Source: Tritrichomonas foetus
Lineage: Eukaryota; Parabasalia; Tritrichomonadida; Tritrichomonadidae
Assembly: GCA_001839685.1 (NCBI GenBank)
Contig: MLAK01000556.1
Location: 43,271 to 107,270, forward strand
Length of the DNA stretch: 64,000 bases
Reading direction: 5' to 3'
The notes beneath the pieces are model-generated. The model was not told the DNA's origin. It saw only the letters and a program-made list of their open reading frames with translations, and searched no databases. Below, in pieces: positions 63,809 to 64,000 of this stretch. Numbering within the stretch: position 1 is the stretch's first letter; every line of letters begins with the position of its first letter. The position numbers were made by a program, and so were the translations under genes.

Positions 63809-64000
63809 TCCGAACATTACTTTTAAAAAATATTTTAACTAATGAAAGAAATGAAATAAAATAATAAATGAGTTTCATGAATACATAAACTTAATGAATA
63901 AAAATATTGTTGATTATTTATTTAATTAGTATAGCCTTTAAAAATTCATGATAAAAAATTATTAAATTACCATCTTCATCATATGTTTTATTATCAATAA
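63809..64000. other. AT-rich window edge
   Basis: 192 bases of AT-rich DNA after the second direct repeat. No ankyrin-coding continuation was seen in any frame. Confidence 0.5.

Noticed and set aside
1..64000. tRNA genes and CRISPR arrays
   Set aside because: No B-box GGTTCGAATCC-type match with a cloverleaf was found, and all repeats are plain tandem arrays without spacers.

Overview
The window looks like nuclear DNA of a parabasalid flagellate, most likely Tritrichomonas or a close Trichomonas relative. The reasons are these. It is very AT-rich, and every gene reads without an intron. Intergenic gaps are short, with Inr-like (TCAYW) or CCTTT signals a few bases from some ATGs. It carries families that trichomonads have expanded: kinase-Sel1, BTB-F5/8C and truncated DUF3447-type ankyrin proteins. 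It also has flagellar genes and a GTP-type PEP carboxykinase. The species call is inference; no rRNA is present to settle it. Nothing suggests a bacterial, viral or organellar origin.

Layout. 0-12 kb: an assembly gap inside an ATTCATTAATC-type repeat; a triple ubiquitin-fold protein (-); a WD40 protein (+); a 1,448-residue disordered-repeat protein with a P-loop NTPase domain (-); a mini RING protein (+); ribosomal protein eL33/RPL35A (+); a PDI-like ER protein (-); and a 65-codon frameshifted mini-gene (+). 12-24.5 kb: an axonemal dynein heavy chain of about 4,080 codons, split by one in-frame TGA at a conserved Trp. 24.8-37 kb: a kinase-Sel1 gene with a 5' frameshift; a sphingomyelin/inositol-phosphorylceramide synthase-like membrane protein; a large propeller protein; a tail-anchored coiled-coil protein (-) with a 5' frameshift; and a 754-bp mariner-type MITE next to its promoter. 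37.8-40.6 kb is a gene desert with a GC-rich structured island that may be an ncRNA. 40.6-50.5 kb: an NRBP/WNK-like pseudokinase, a PSI-domain surface protein and a 2,409-residue ubiquitin hydrolase. 52-64 kb: PEPCK, a TMEM62-like metallophosphoesterase, an STPGR-repeat protein (-), a BTB-BACK-F5/8C protein and an ankyrin-family N-terminal fragment that stops at a miniature inverted-repeat element.

The genes are independent transcription units with no operon logic. Loose themes are the flagellum/axoneme (dynein, STPGR), ubiquitin (Ubl protein, RING, BTB, USP), membrane and secretory functions (PDI, lipid synthase, phosphoesterase, PSI receptor) and anaerobic carbon metabolism (PEPCK).

Main points for a second look: (i) TGA exactly replacing an invariant dynein Trp; (ii) three +1 frameshifts, all at A-runs within the first ~21 codons; (iii) a recurring ACTTTTT[C/G]A element, in either orientation, just upstream of about eleven genes; (iv) two non-autonomous mobile elements, one beside a promoter and one at a truncated gene end; (v) the candidate ncRNA near 40.1 kb; (vi) a 12-copy basic/GEYEYEYY repeat fused to a P-loop domain.
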